A DNA stretch of 19,868 nucleotides from Patescibacteria group bacterium (GTDB taxonomy: Bacteria; Patescibacteriota; Patescibacteriia; 2-12-FULL-60-25): positions 1-19,868 of the forward strand of contig JAHJFW010000042.1 in the NCBI GenBank assembly GCA_018824765.1, in the 5' to 3' direction. Below the pieces are notes generated by a model. It was not told the DNA's origin. It searched no databases and saw nothing but the letters and a program-made list of their open reading frames with translations. Below, in pieces: positions 1 to 7,560 of the stretch (position 1 is its first letter; the number at the start of each line of letters is the position of its first letter). Made by a program: the position numbers and the translations under genes.

Positions 1-489
1 ATCAGCTCGTTCAATAAAGGATTCCGGCGCTTGTCTGCCGGTTAGTATCAATTCCAGAGCCCGTGGCCGCTCGTCGAGCAATCGTATGACAGCTGCTTCA
101 TCAACGATTTTAAGGGCTGTAGAGGAGTTGATTTCATCTAAGATCATAATATCAAAGCGCGCTTGCATCATCAGATCGCGGGCTATTTTTAGTCCGCGTT
201 CGCCCTCGGCACGATCATCGGTTGTAACGCCGAATCTGAATTTTTGCGTTTTAGGGTCGATCCTGTCGCAACCAGTTGCAAAAAAAACGATTTCAGGGAT
301 GCGCTGGCGGATAAAATCGCGTTCAAAATAGTGTCCTTCTCCTCCTTTGTCAAAAGCAATAATTGTCACGCGTTTGCCGGCACCGGCCGCGCGAATGGCA
401 AGTCCGACAGCGGCCGTTGTTTTACCCTTGCCGTTTCCGGTATAGACATGGAGCATGCCGGTTGGTTGCGGCGTATTTATTTCGTCCAT
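1..489 (-). CDS. cobO: Cob(I)yrinic acid a,c-diamide adenosyltransferase (CobO/BtuR type), C-terminus cut by window edge
   Basis: Transfers the 5'-deoxyadenosyl group of ATP to cobalt(I) corrinoid, giving adenosylcobalamin; cytoplasmic. The 163 visible residues begin MDEINTPQPTGMLHVYTGNG. They carry the P-loop GNGKGKTTAA (residues 18-27), the Walker-B-like LDEIN (117-121) and LTGRQAP (149-155), the usual order and spacing in this family. Full members are about 170-200 residues, so little is missing; the reading frame is open to base 1. The start ATG (487-489) has no SD; a TATAAT lies about 27 bases upstream on the minus strand. The gene lies downstream of nrdJ on the same strand, separated by oppositely oriented gene A. 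Its product is the cofactor of NrdJ, so the proximity is probably functional. No corrin-ring synthesis gene is in the window, which fits corrinoid salvage (inference). Confidence 0.95.
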   Translation of the reverse strand, partial: MDEINTPQPTGMLHVYTGNGKGKTTAAVGLAIRAAGAGKRVTIIAFDKGGEGHYFERDFIRQRIPEIVFFATGCDRIDPKTQKFRFGVTTDDRAEGERGLKIARDLMMQARFDIMILDEINSSTALKIVDEAAVIRLLDERPRALELILTGRQAPESFIERAD

Positions 490-494
490 AATAC

Positions 495-523
495 TTGACA
501 ACGAAACAAAATTGCATTATATT
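495..523 (+). promoter_or_regulatory. Sigma70-type promoter of orphan gene A
   Basis: TTGACA (495-500), 17-base spacer, TATATT (518-523): close to consensus. It begins six bases from the cobO start codon on the other strand. Confidence 0.85.
516..521 (-). promoter_or_regulatory. -10 box of cobO
   Basis: The minus strand reads TATAAT here, 26 bases before the cobO ATG, with no good -35. It overlaps the TATATT of the opposing gene A promoter (518-523), so the two promoters should compete for polymerase. Confidence 0.55.
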
Positions 524-561
524 CACGGCCAGTCATCGAGTTTTTAACGCTAGGAGGAGAA

Positions 562-882
562 ATGACCGAGCTGAACATTGTTGTGGAAGTCTCCACGGAC
601 AGCATGGCCACGACCCAGCTCCAGATGATTCTGGAGCAGAACTACCTCTCAAGGGTCACCAAGGTCCTTAAGGTGGAGTTCAAGGATCTGCCTGACGTGA
701 CCGAGATGGCACTGCGTACTGCGGCGCAAAGGATGTTCAGAGGCACTGACTGCCAGTGCATGTGCATCAAGGGCGGCGAACGCTGGGTTTCCTGCCGGCA
801 GACGAAGTCCGGGCTGGAGATCACGATTCGACTGACAAGGCGCGAGGTCGCGGATGCGCAAGGCACCCCGATCAACATCTGA
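562..882 (+). CDS. Orphan gene A: hypothetical protein, 106 aa
   Basis: Family not recognised. The protein is soluble, mixed alpha/beta in appearance, with a Cys cluster (DCQCMC, about residues 68-73) and a further Cys at about 83; no signal peptide or membrane segment. The start is set by a strong SD (AGGAGG, 552-557) just before the ATG and by the consensus promoter at 495-523. Downstream lie a long stem-loop (940-976) and an intrinsic terminator (991-1022), so this is a one-gene transcription unit, convergent with nrdJ and divergent from cobO. Base use differs from the neighbours: all five Lys codons are AAG and six of eight Glu codons are GAG, whereas the start of nrdJ favours AAA. The 116-codon frame on the opposite strand (642-992) has no start signals. 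The gene is probably real given its signals, but its function is unknown. Confidence 0.8.
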   Translation: MTELNIVVEVSTDSMATTQLQMILEQNYLSRVTKVLKVEFKDLPDVTEMALRTAAQRMFRGTDCQCMCIKGGERWVSCRQTKSGLEITIRLTRREVADAQGTPINI

Positions 883-939
883 CCAACGCCTCGCAAAAGC
901 GGCAATAAAAGGGCATCCCCGCATGTCCGTTCAACCACA

Positions 940-976
940 GTCTGCCTCATTGGGCAAGAAGCCCAGAGAGGCAGAC
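940..976 (+). other. GC-rich stem-loop in the 3' region of gene A
   Basis: GTCTGCCTC (940-948) pairs perfectly with GAGGCAGAC (968-976). An inner stem TGGGC (951-955)/GCCCA (961-965) closes a five-base loop. No T-run follows directly; the true terminator comes 15 bases later. It may be a 3'-end stabiliser or part of a small RNA. Confidence 0.65.
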
Positions 977-990
977 ACAACCCTTTTCTC

Positions 991-1022
991 ACCCACTGCC
1001 ATGCAGCGGGTTTTCTTTTTTA
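991..1022 (+). terminator. Intrinsic terminator of gene A
   Basis: ACCCACTGC (991-999), three-base loop, GCAGCGGGT (1003-1011), one mismatch, then a T-rich tract to 1020 and beyond. It lies 17 bases from the nrdJ stop codon on the other strand. Confidence 0.85.
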
Positions 1023-1038
1023 ATCAAATGAAGTCATT

Positions 1039-4000
1039 TCAGGAACAGCCGGCAACTGAACCGCAGTTTAGGCATTTATAGCAGGCTCCGTTGCGCACCA
1101 TCATGGAGCCGCAGACGTCGCAGGCCGGAGCGTCGGATTGGTTGTTGAAAGTGGCTTGCAAGCGCTCTAATTGCGACTCCTCAGCCGCATTTTCAGCAGA
1201 GGTTGCCAGTAAGGTGGTTTGTTTGGGTTGCGCTGCTGTAAATTGCCTTACGGCTTCATTTTCCGCCGCGTGGCCAGCGTCGGGCGGCGTTTCGGCTGCC
1301 AACAAATCTTCGTTGCTGGCAATGCCTAGATTACGGCGCTCTTCCGGCGAAAGGAATTTCAATCCAAGCCAGCGGAAAATGTAATCAACAATAGATTTTG
1401 CCACGCGAATGTTCGGATTGGTAGTGAATCCTGACGGTTCAAAGCGGACGTGTGAGAATTTATTTACCAAGATTTTAAGAGGCACCCCGTATTGCAAGCC
1501 GATGGAAACCGAAATCGCAAAAGCATCCATCAATCCGGACAGTGTGCTCCCCTCTTTATTCATGTTGATAAACACCTCACCGGCCGTGCCGTCGTCATAC
1601 AAACCAACTGTTATAAAACCTTCATGCGATCCGATTTGGAATTTGTGCGTCAAGGATTTACGCTCGTCCGGCAAACGGCGGCGGCGCGGCGTCGAAACTT
1701 TCACTTCTGTTCCCATATTTGTAGCAGTAGCAGAGTCTTTTTTATCAGATAAAGCATTGTTAGTGAGTGTCAAAGGCTGTGAGCGTTTGCAGCCGTCTCG
1801 ATAGATCGCCACGGCTTTCAGCCCCAATTTCCAGCTCTCGATAAACACATTCATTATATCCTCAACCGTAACGTTGTTTGGCATGTTAACGGTCTTTGAT
1901 ATGGCGCCGGAGATGAATGGCTGGACAGCGGCCATCATTTGGATGTGGCCCATGTAATTAATGGAACGCGAACCCTTGGCAGGCGCAAAAGCGCAGTCGA
2001 AAATCGACAGATGCTTTTCTTTCAGGTGTGGCGCTCCTTCAATTGTATCGTTTTTGTCAATGTAATCCAGGATCTCACGGCATTCGCTTTCGGTGTAACC
2101 AAGCTTATGCAATGCTTCCGGAACAGTGTGATTGACGATTTTTATCATACCTCCGCCAACCAGCCACTTGTATTTGACCAGCGCAATATCCGGCTCAATG
2201 CCGGTTGTGTCGCAGTCCATTAAAAATGCGATGGTGCCGGTGGGAGCTAAAACCGAAATTTGTGCATTGCGGAAACCATGTTCTTCTCCGGTTGCCGTTG
2301 CTGCGTCCCAGACAGCTTGCGCCGATTTATACAGGTTGTCCATTACGCCTTTTGGCTGCAATTTATACGCTGCGTCGCGGTGTTTTTTGATGACGCGGAG
2401 CATTGGCTCGCGGTTGACGGCGTAGTCTCTGAAGGTGCCGAGTTTTTCTGCGATTTTGCCGGATTGGTCATAGGCGGTTCCTGACATCACCGAAGTAATG
2501 GCAGCCGCCATATTCCGTCCTTCATCAGAATCATAAGCCAAGCCCATGTGCATAAGCAGTGAACCAAGGTTGGCGTAGCCTAGGCCCAGCGGACGGTAGG
2601 CATAGGAATTTTCTTCAATTGCGGGATTTGGATATGATGAGAAATCAATCAAAATTTCCTGCGCTGTTATCATTATCCGGCAGCAGTGCTCAAATTGCTT
2701 GACATCGAATTCGCCGTTTTTGTCGCGGCATTTCATCAGATTGATTGACGCTAAATTGCAAGCCGAGTCATTTAAGAACATATACTCGGAGCAAGGGTTG
2801 GATGCGTAAATGCGGTCGGTGTTTGCGCAGGTGTGCCATTCATTGATAGTTGTATCGAACTGCACGCCGGGATCGCCGCATCGCCAGGCCGCGTCTGCGA
2901 TTTGGCGCATCATGTCTTGCGCCGGAAATTTCTCGCACGGTTCATTGGTGCTGACGAATTTTGTCCAAAAATCCCCGCCTTGCCCAACCTTTTCCATAAA
3001 TTCATCCGTTACACGCACGGAATTATTGGCGTTTTGGAAGAAGATTGAAGAATATGCCTCGCCAGTGTAAGCGCCGTCATAACCGGCATCAATCAATGCG
3101 TGGGCTTTTTTCTCTTCTTTGGCTTTGCACCAGACAAATTCCGCAATATCCGGATGGTCTATGTCGAGGATCACCATTTTGGCGGCGCGCCGTGTTTTGC
3201 CGCCGCTTTTTATTACGCCGGCAAAGGCGTCGTAACCGCGCATGAATGAGACCGGACCTGATGAAAAACCGGAAGAATTTCCCAGTTTTTCCTTACTCGA
3301 ACGCAACGCCGACAAATTCGAGCCCGCTCCCGAACCATATTTGAAAAGCATTCCTTCGGTTACGGCCAAGCCTAAAATGGAGCGCATGTCATCCTGCACC
3401 GAGTTTATGAAGCAGGCTGAACATTGCGGATGCGGGTTGACGCCTACGTTGAACCAGACCGGACTGTTAAATGCGGCTCTTTGGTCGACTAAGATGGAGG
3501 TCAATTCAGCTTCAAAAATTTGTCCATCTTCCTCGGTTTTGAAATAACCGCCGCGCTTGCCCCAATCGGTTATGGTTTGCGATACGCGGCCAATCATTTG
3601 GCGCACCGAGTGTTCGCGTTCTGGCGTGCCCAGCCGGCCGCGGAAATATTTTGATACGACTATATTCGTGGCTGTTTGGCTATACGGTTTAGGAACCTCT
3701 ACGTTTTTTTGTTCAAACACAGTCTCCCCTTTCTCATTGGTGATGATTGCATCGCGTTTTTCCCACGCGATTTCGTCAAAAGGATGGATCCCTTTTTTCG
3801 AGTACAGCCTTTTAAACTCAACGCCTTTTCCATATACTGGTTCATTATTTTGGAAGTGCGTCTTGCCGTGGAAAGCCAAATATATTTTGGCGATGTGGCT
3901 GAAATTGGCGTCAATCAAAGTAACGCCGACTATTTCCCTTAGGGTGTCGGTTGACGGGATCGTATGTCCGTCGTATCTCAATGTCAGCCTTGTAATAACA

Positions 4001-4236
4001 TTGCGTGTGATTTTTGCGGCAAGCGGCTTATTATTTTGGTTTTGGCCGGCATCTCTAAAAGCGGCCAGAATGGATTTTTCCAGTTTTTCCGGTTTGAAGT
4101 CATCAATCTTCCCGTTGCGGCGGCGGATTGATTTTACCGAAGTAAGAAAAGTGAGTACTGCATCCGCAGTGCTCGAGGCTTGTTTGTCCGCAGTGTTTTC
4201 TTTGCGGGACACGCCTGAAACAACCGTCTCTTTCAT
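1039..4236 (-). CDS. nrdJ: Adenosylcobalamin-dependent (class II) ribonucleoside-diphosphate reductase, 1065 aa
   Basis: Reduces ribonucleotides to deoxyribonucleotides, using adenosylcobalamin to make a thiyl radical; cytoplasmic. The N-terminus holds an ATP-cone (about residues 34-122; IRRRNGKIDDF), the allosteric module. The catalytic barrel follows: FNSPVWFNVGV (256-266), QCSACF (271-276), NPCSE (480-484, the finger-loop radical Cys and catalytic Glu) and SACNLASINL (491-500, partner redox Cys). APTGTIAFLMDCDTTGIEP lies further on. The last 25 or so residues form a Cys-rich zinc-ribbon-like tail (CDVCG...CYKCLNCGS), as in many class II enzymes. Length is normal for the long NrdJ type. The ATG has no SD; a long structured leader and NrdR-like boxes lie upstream. 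No other RNR is seen in the window, so this may be the cell's route to dNTPs. CobO, supplier of the cofactor, is the next minus-strand gene. Confidence 0.97.
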   Translation of the reverse strand: MKETVVSGVSRKENTADKQASSTADAVLTFLTSVKSIRRRNGKIDDFKPEKLEKSILAAFRDAGQNQNNKPLAAKITRNVITRLTLRYDGHTIPSTDTLREIVGVTLIDANFSHIAKIYLAFHGKTHFQNNEPVYGKGVEFKRLYSKKGIHPFDEIAWEKRDAIITNEKGETVFEQKNVEVPKPYSQTATNIVVSKYFRGRLGTPEREHSVRQMIGRVSQTITDWGKRGGYFKTEEDGQIFEAELTSILVDQRAAFNSPVWFNVGVNPHPQCSACFINSVQDDMRSILGLAVTEGMLFKYGSGAGSNLSALRSSKEKLGNSSGFSSGPVSFMRGYDAFAGVIKSGGKTRRAAKMVILDIDHPDIAEFVWCKAKEEKKAHALIDAGYDGAYTGEAYSSIFFQNANNSVRVTDEFMEKVGQGGDFWTKFVSTNEPCEKFPAQDMMRQIADAAWRCGDPGVQFDTTINEWHTCANTDRIYASNPCSEYMFLNDSACNLASINLMKCRDKNGEFDVKQFEHCCRIMITAQEILIDFSSYPNPAIEENSYAYRPLGLGYANLGSLLMHMGLAYDSDEGRNMAAAITSVMSGTAYDQSGKIAEKLGTFRDYAVNREPMLRVIKKHRDAAYKLQPKGVMDNLYKSAQAVWDAATATGEEHGFRNAQISVLAPTGTIAFLMDCDTTGIEPDIALVKYKWLVGGGMIKIVNHTVPEALHKLGYTESECREILDYIDKNDTIEGAPHLKEKHLSIFDCAFAPAKGSRSINYMGHIQMMAAVQPFISGAISKTVNMPNNVTVEDIMNVFIESWKLGLKAVAIYRDGCKRSQPLTLTNNALSDKKDSATATNMGTEVKVSTPRRRRLPDERKSLTHKFQIGSHEGFITVGLYDDGTAGEVFINMNKEGSTLSGLMDAFAISVSIGLQYGVPLKILVNKFSHVRFEPSGFTTNPNIRVAKSIVDYIFRWLGLKFLSPEERRNLGIASNEDLLAAETPPDAGHAAENEAVRQFTAAQPKQTTLLATSAENAAEESQLERLQATFNNQSDAPACDVCGSMMVRNGACYKCLNCGSVAGCS

Positions 4237-4525
4237 ATGGGAGATTTTTAGTTAGGAAACTCTGAAAAAATCCGGTCTGAAGGCTTTTCAGAAGCTCCTT
4301 ATTTATTATTGTTTTGCGAGTTCAGCCGGGCTTTGACCAAGCCCGTATGGATCGTATATTGCGGTCCATAACCCTTTTGACGACCTGCAGTCATCAAAGC
4401 GCGTGTTTTTGGGTTTTCTCCTCCTTCCGGCATCGGAGACGGTGTCCGAAAAGAAGTTTTTTGTCCCGTTTTTGGGCGGGATTTTGTTTTTGCTGGAACC
4501 CGCGACCACTATATCTTGTGGTCGC
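4237..4525 (-). ncRNA. Structured 5' leader of nrdJ (candidate cis-regulatory RNA)
   Basis: The 367 bases between the exonuclease and nrdJ hold no convincing gene. Between the predicted start of transcription (about 4525) and the nrdJ ATG, several paired segments occur, given here on the plus strand. CCCG/CGGG lies at 4465-4480. TTTGACGAC (4376-4384) pairs with GTCATCAAA (4390-4398), nine pairs with one G-U. TATGGA (4346-4351) pairs with TCCATA (4365-4370). GGGCTT (4328-4333) pairs with AAGCCC (4339-4344). Close to the gene, two mutually exclusive hairpins exist: CTGAA/TTCAG (4277-4291), followed on the minus strand by a T-run, and TCTGAAAA (4261-4268) with TTTTCAGA (4285-4292). This resembles an attenuator or riboswitch layout. 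I see no cobalamin-riboswitch core; a known nrdJ-associated RNA motif exists in the literature and should be compared. Confidence 0.4.
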
Positions 4526-4553
4526 TTCTTGATTATACCACAAGATATAGTAG
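4506..4553 (-). promoter_or_regulatory. Pair of NrdR-box-like operators flanking the nrdJ -10 box
   Basis: Box 1 is CCACTATATCTTGTGG (4506-4521) and box 2 is CCACAAGATATAGTAG (4538-4553). Both fit the known NrdR consensus (acaCwAtATaTwGtgt) except one core position each. They start 32 bp apart, three helical turns, as is typical of paired NrdR sites. Together they also form a perfect inverted repeat with 15-base arms (4508-4522 and 4537-4551). The TATAAT of nrdJ lies between them, so NrdR binding would block transcription. Confidence 0.75.
4532..4537 (-). promoter_or_regulatory. Extended -10 box of nrdJ
   Basis: The minus strand reads TGGTATAAT, a perfect -10 with the TGN extension; the -35 is weak, as is usual for extended -10 promoters. 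It sits in the spacer of the two NrdR-like boxes and implies a leader of about 290 nt. Confidence 0.7.
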
Positions 4554-4603
4554 TTACAGGTACCAGCTGGGGATAAAATTCAAATCAGAATAAAGAACTT
4601 TAT

Positions 4604-5212
4604 TTATAAGCCCAAGCTTAGGTTGATTGACGGTTTTTCAGACGGTTCCGCCGGCATAATTGGCATGGGTATGGATTGTTTTTGTCCCATTCGGTCAAAA
4701 TACGCGATGCTGTTTTCAATCAGTGCTTTTTCATAAATGTCCCTAGTCACCCTGACATCCTGCAGGCAGTAATTCTTTAATTTTTCTAGCTCGCCGTTTT
4801 TCCAATATTCGACCGCCAGAAGCCCGTGTCCGCTTTTACCCATTCCTAATGTGGCTTGCGCTACTATGTCTAGCTTGATTCTAAAACCGAGCCGCTTTTC
4901 GATTTCCACCAGTATGTCCACTGTCGGCAATTTCATCAGGTCGCCGGCATAATATTTTTGCATGCAAGGATAATCAAAGCCGAAGAGGTTGAATCCTATT
5001 ATGCGATCCGAGCGTTCAAGCCGCGGCCAAAGTTTTGGCAGATCTTCTTGAAGAAAAGTTTCAAATGTGTCAGTTTCGTAAAAATAACAGCCAATAAGGG
5101 AGACGTCCAATAGGCTGGCGTTATATGAGCCTATGTCTTGAAAGGTATTTTGGGTTTCGATGTCTAAAACTACTTCCGTGCGGATCATATTTTGGTCGTT
5201 TGAATTTAGCAT
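4604..5212 (-). CDS. Predicted 3'-5' exonuclease, RNase H-like fold (DEDDy type), 202 aa
   Basis: A DnaQ-superfamily/YprB-like nuclease expected to trim nucleic acid 3' ends with two metal ions. Motif I is LDIETQ (D17, E19), motif II is GFNLFGFDYP (D80) and motif III is NYCLQDVRVT (Y148, D152). The YxxxD arrangement marks the DEDDy subgroup. The last 25 or so residues form a Pro/Ser-rich tail. The listed ATG has no SD; a second ATG at codon 9 (MIRTEVVLDIET) is equally possible. An AT-rich TATTAT lies about 11 bases upstream, compatible with a nearly leaderless mRNA. The gene precedes nrdJ on the same strand, but a separate promoter lies between them, so they are probably not one operon. DNA or RNA as substrate cannot be decided. 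Confidence 0.85.
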   Translation of the reverse strand: MLNSNDQNMIRTEVVLDIETQNTFQDIGSYNASLLDVSLIGCYFYETDTFETFLQEDLPKLWPRLERSDRIIGFNLFGFDYPCMQKYYAGDLMKLPTVDILVEIEKRLGFRIKLDIVAQATLGMGKSGHGLLAVEYWKNGELEKLKNYCLQDVRVTRDIYEKALIENSIAYFDRMGQKQSIPMPIMPAEPSEKPSINLSLGL

Positions 5213-5288
5213 ACTAGATACGAATAATAAAACACCAAGTCGGGTTGGGGGTGTGGAGAACGTGGCGTTTTGCTTTGACGTTTGTCAT

Positions 5289-5387
5289 AGTCCATCAAGT
5301 CTATAAAGTCTATAAAGTCCATCAAGTCCATCAAGTCTATAAAGTCTATAAAGTCCATCAAGTCTATAAAGTCTATGAAGTCCGAAA
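5289..5387. repeat. Tandem 9-bp repeat, ten full units plus a partial one
   Basis: Units are of two kinds, C = AGTCCATCA and T = AGTCTATAA, in the order C T T C C T T C T T (last T with one change), then AGTCCGAAA. The array fills most of the gap between the exonuclease promoter region and the terminator of gene B. The same word (AGTCCATAA) recurs at 14153-14179. There is no gene in the array; one frame reads VYK/VHQ repeats without a start. Confidence 0.95.
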
Positions 5388-5420
5388 AACAAAACCCCCC
5401 AAGCTATTGCTTTGAGGGGG
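5385..5420 (-). terminator. Intrinsic terminator of orphan gene B
   Basis: On the minus strand a C-rich arm (5416-5420) pairs with a G-rich arm (5395-5400), with an inner AAGC/GCTT stem and four-base loop, followed by a T-rich run (5385-5394). It lies 18 bases after the gene B stop. Confidence 0.8.
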
Positions 5421-5438
5421 TGTTGGGGGGCAGAACGG

Positions 5439-5609
5439 TCATCGCGGCCGCGTGGCCTCGATGGCGCGGTCCATGGCTTTGTCCACCTTGTCAGGCAGTT
5501 TGCACATGGCGCTCCACGTCCACTTGCAGCCCCACCACAATCCGTAGATTGTGAAGGTGGAGCTGATGAGAAAGATCAAAATGAATACTCCTGCCTCAAT
5601 CTTTTTCAT
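5439..5609 (-). CDS. Orphan gene B: 56-aa single-pass membrane peptide
   Basis: Function unknown. The start at 5609 follows a strong SD (AAAGGAG, five bases before ATG) and a consensus promoter. A longer frame to 5657 would start upstream of the SD and overlap the -10 region, so it is rejected. The protein is MKKIEAG, then a hydrophobic stretch at about residues 6-25, an aromatic juxtamembrane part (WWGCKWTW), then a charged tail (about residues 37-56). It could be a membrane-anchored regulator or a toxin-like peptide; nothing proves either. It is a monocistronic unit with its own terminator, inserted between typA and the 9-bp repeat array. Confidence 0.75.
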   Translation of the reverse strand: MKKIEAGVFILIFLISSTFTIYGLWWGCKWTWSAMCKLPDKVDKAMDRAIEATRPR

Positions 5610-5636
5610 CCGGGCTCCTTTCAAAAAAACCATATT

Positions 5637-5665
5637 AATATAACACAAAAAGGACACTTTGTCAA
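5637..5665 (-). promoter_or_regulatory. Sigma70-type promoter of gene B
   Basis: On the minus strand TTGACA (5660-5665), 17-base spacer, TATATT (5637-5642); the two hexamers are identical to those of gene A. Confidence 0.85.
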
Positions 5666-5669
5666 GTGT
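5654..5669. promoter_or_regulatory. Palindrome over the -35 box of gene B (possible operator)
   Basis: ACACTT (5654-5659), four-base spacer, AAGTGT (5664-5669): perfect six-base arms centred on the TTGACA. This is a good place for a repressor site, but no regulator is identified. Confidence 0.35.
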
Positions 5670-5718
5670 TCTTGGCGTTTTATGCGTTTCTGTCTATCGG
5701 ACTGCCGATTTCAGCTTT

Positions 5719-7548
5719 TTATACCTGTTGGGCTCTTTTTCTCTCGTATTCCTTTAAAAGCAGTTTACGTAAACGGATGTTTTTCGGGGTTACTTCTACA
5801 AGCTCGTCGTCTCCTACGTATTCCAAAGCCGCTTCCAGATTCATGGTTCGCGGAACATCCAATCCCAATGCTACCCCCTCCCCTTTTGAGCGCATATTAG
5901 TCAGGCGTTTTTCTTTACAGATGTTGACGACCAAATCTTCTGGTTTGGCGTTTTGACCCACGATCATGCCCTCATAAATTGGTATGCCGGGGCCGATGAA
6001 CAGCTGTCCGCGCTCTTGCGCGGCTTGAAGACCGTAGGAGTTTGAAAGGCCATCTTCAAATGCAACGAGCGAACCGTGCAAGGTTGATACCATGTCTCCG
6101 GCGTACGGTTCATATCCTAAAAATAAAGTGTTGATTATCCCCTGTCCGCGCGTGTCCACCATGAATTCGTTGCGATAGCCGATCAATCCGCGCGTCGGAA
6201 TAACGAATTCCAAATATGAAATGCCATTCTCGGTGCGTAAATCTTTTAATTCGCCTTTTCGTTTGCCTAATTTTTCAATTACGTTTCCCGACATATTTTC
6301 CGGCACTTCGATGGAAACTTCTTCAAACGGTTCGATAAGATCGCCGCCGGCGGTTTCTTTAAAAATGACCTGCGGCCGCGAAACCTGAAGCTCAAACCCG
6401 TCGCGCCGCATCTTTTCAATTAAAATGGCAAGATGAAGTTCGCCGCGGCCGGACACCACAAAATTTTCCCCGGCAGAACCGGATCCGGCTTCGCCGGACG
6501 CACCCTGTTCCACGCGCAAAGCCACATCATTTTGCAGTTCGCGCTCCAAACGCTCTTTAATGTTTCGCGAGGTGGTGTATTGGCCCTCTTTTCCGCTGAA
6601 TGGCGAGGTATTGACGCCAAAAGTCATTTTCACAGTCGGTTCCTCTATCTTCATGACTGGCAATGCTTCTGGCGTGTTCGGATCCGCAATTGTTTCCCCG
6701 ATATTGATCCCATCGATTCCTGTGAATGCCACGATTTCGCCTGCCGGAGCTTCCGGAACGTCGCGTTTGCCCATGCCGTCAAAAACCATGACGCTTGTGA
6801 TTTTTGCTTGTGCAATCACGCCGTCGCGGTTGATCCATGCGACTATGCCGGGCTTGAGCGTGCCGCGGACAACACGGCCAATGGCAGTTTTGCCCTTGTA
6901 ATTGTCATAGCTGACGTTGGCCACGGAAACCTGCAGCGGCGCATTGGCGTCGCTAGACGGCGAAGGGATTTCTTTAATTATGGTATCAAAAAGCGGCGCC
7001 ACGTCCTTCATGTCAGCCAGATTTTCCGTGAGGCCGGCTTTCCCCTGTTTTGCAGACGCGTAAATTACCGGGAAATCCGTCTGCCGGTCGCTGGCGCCGA
7101 GCGTAACAAAGAGATCGAATGTTTGGTTAAGGACCCAGTCCGGACGCGCATCCGGCTTATCAATCTTATTGATTACAACAATGATGCGATGGCCGGCGGC
7201 AATGGCTTTTTTCAAAACAAAGCGCGTTTGAGGCATTGGGCCTTCTTTGGCGTCAACCAGTAACAGTGCGCCGTCAACAAGGTTCATGATGCGTTCCACT
7301 TCCCCGCCGAAATCAGCGTGGCCGGGCGTGTCCACGATATTGATTTTTACGCCGTTGTAGATGACTGCCGCGTTTTTAGAAAAAATCGTAATCCCGCGTT
7401 CGCGCTCAAGTTCGTTCGTGTCCATTATGGTTTCGCCTTCAAGTCCGCGCTCGCGGAAAGTCTCCGATTGCTTAAGCAAAGAATCCACGAGAGTCGTCTT
7501 CCCGTGGTCAACATGGGCGATGATTGCGATGTTGCGGAGTTCTGCCAT
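5719..7548 (-). CDS. typA: Translational GTPase TypA/BipA, 609 aa
   Basis: Ribosome-associated GTPase of the EF-G/LepA family, acting in ribosome assembly and stress or cold adaptation; cytoplasmic. G motifs are clear: AHVDHGKT (11-18), RGITI (51-55), DTPGH (73-77), NKID (127-130) and the G5-like ASAKQG (about 165). The C-terminal half has the BipA hallmarks ([36 protein letters not shown]). Length matches the family (about 600-615). The start ATG has no SD, but a TTGACT-17-TAAATT promoter ends 13 bases before it, implying a leader of only about 5 nt. It is flanked by orphan units B (downstream) and C (upstream), all on the minus strand but each with separate signals. Confidence 0.97.
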   Translation of the reverse strand: MAELRNIAIIAHVDHGKTTLVDSLLKQSETFRERGLEGETIMDTNELERERGITIFSKNAAVIYNGVKINIVDTPGHADFGGEVERIMNLVDGALLLVDAKEGPMPQTRFVLKKAIAAGHRIIVVINKIDKPDARPDWVLNQTFDLFVTLGASDRQTDFPVIYASAKQGKAGLTENLADMKDVAPLFDTIIKEIPSPSSDANAPLQVSVANVSYDNYKGKTAIGRVVRGTLKPGIVAWINRDGVIAQAKITSVMVFDGMGKRDVPEAPAGEIVAFTGIDGINIGETIADPNTPEALPVMKIEEPTVKMTFGVNTSPFSGKEGQYTTSRNIKERLERELQNDVALRVEQGASGEAGSGSAGENFVVSGRGELHLAILIEKMRRDGFELQVSRPQVIFKETAGGDLIEPFEEVSIEVPENMSGNVIEKLGKRKGELKDLRTENGISYLEFVIPTRGLIGYRNEFMVDTRGQGIINTLFLGYEPYAGDMVSTLHGSLVAFEDGLSNSYGLQAAQERGQLFIGPGIPIYEGMIVGQNAKPEDLVVNICKEKRLTNMRSKGEGVALGLDVPRTMNLEAALEYVGDDELVEVTPKNIRLRKLLLKEYERKRAQQV

Positions 7549-7560
7549 AAATGTTGCCGT

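Noticed and set aside
642..992. 116-codon minus-strand frame opposite gene A
   Set aside because: Gene A on plus has promoter, SD and terminator; the minus frame has none and would start inside the 3' stem-loop region of A.
3557..4255. 232-codon frame opposite the nrdJ 5' part
   Set aside because: Shadow of the ATP-cone region of nrdJ, without start signals or a recognisable protein.
4306..4509. 67-codon minus-strand frame in the nrdJ leader
   Set aside because: Its ATG lies in the NrdR-like box and near or upstream of the likely transcription start, without SD; the region is better explained as structured leader RNA.
4237..4525. Cobalamin riboswitch upstream of nrdJ
   Set aside because: The B12-box-like core and expected architecture were not seen by eye; B12 riboswitches usually control B12-independent RNRs or B12 genes. 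Kept only as a test in the finding on the leader.
5289..5387. CRISPR array
   Set aside because: Units are 9 bp, directly adjacent and without spacers; no cas genes in the window.
6433..7263. 276-codon frame opposite typA
   Set aside because: It mirrors the highly conserved GTPase gene, has no SD or promoter, and its translation shows no known motifs; a shadow frame.
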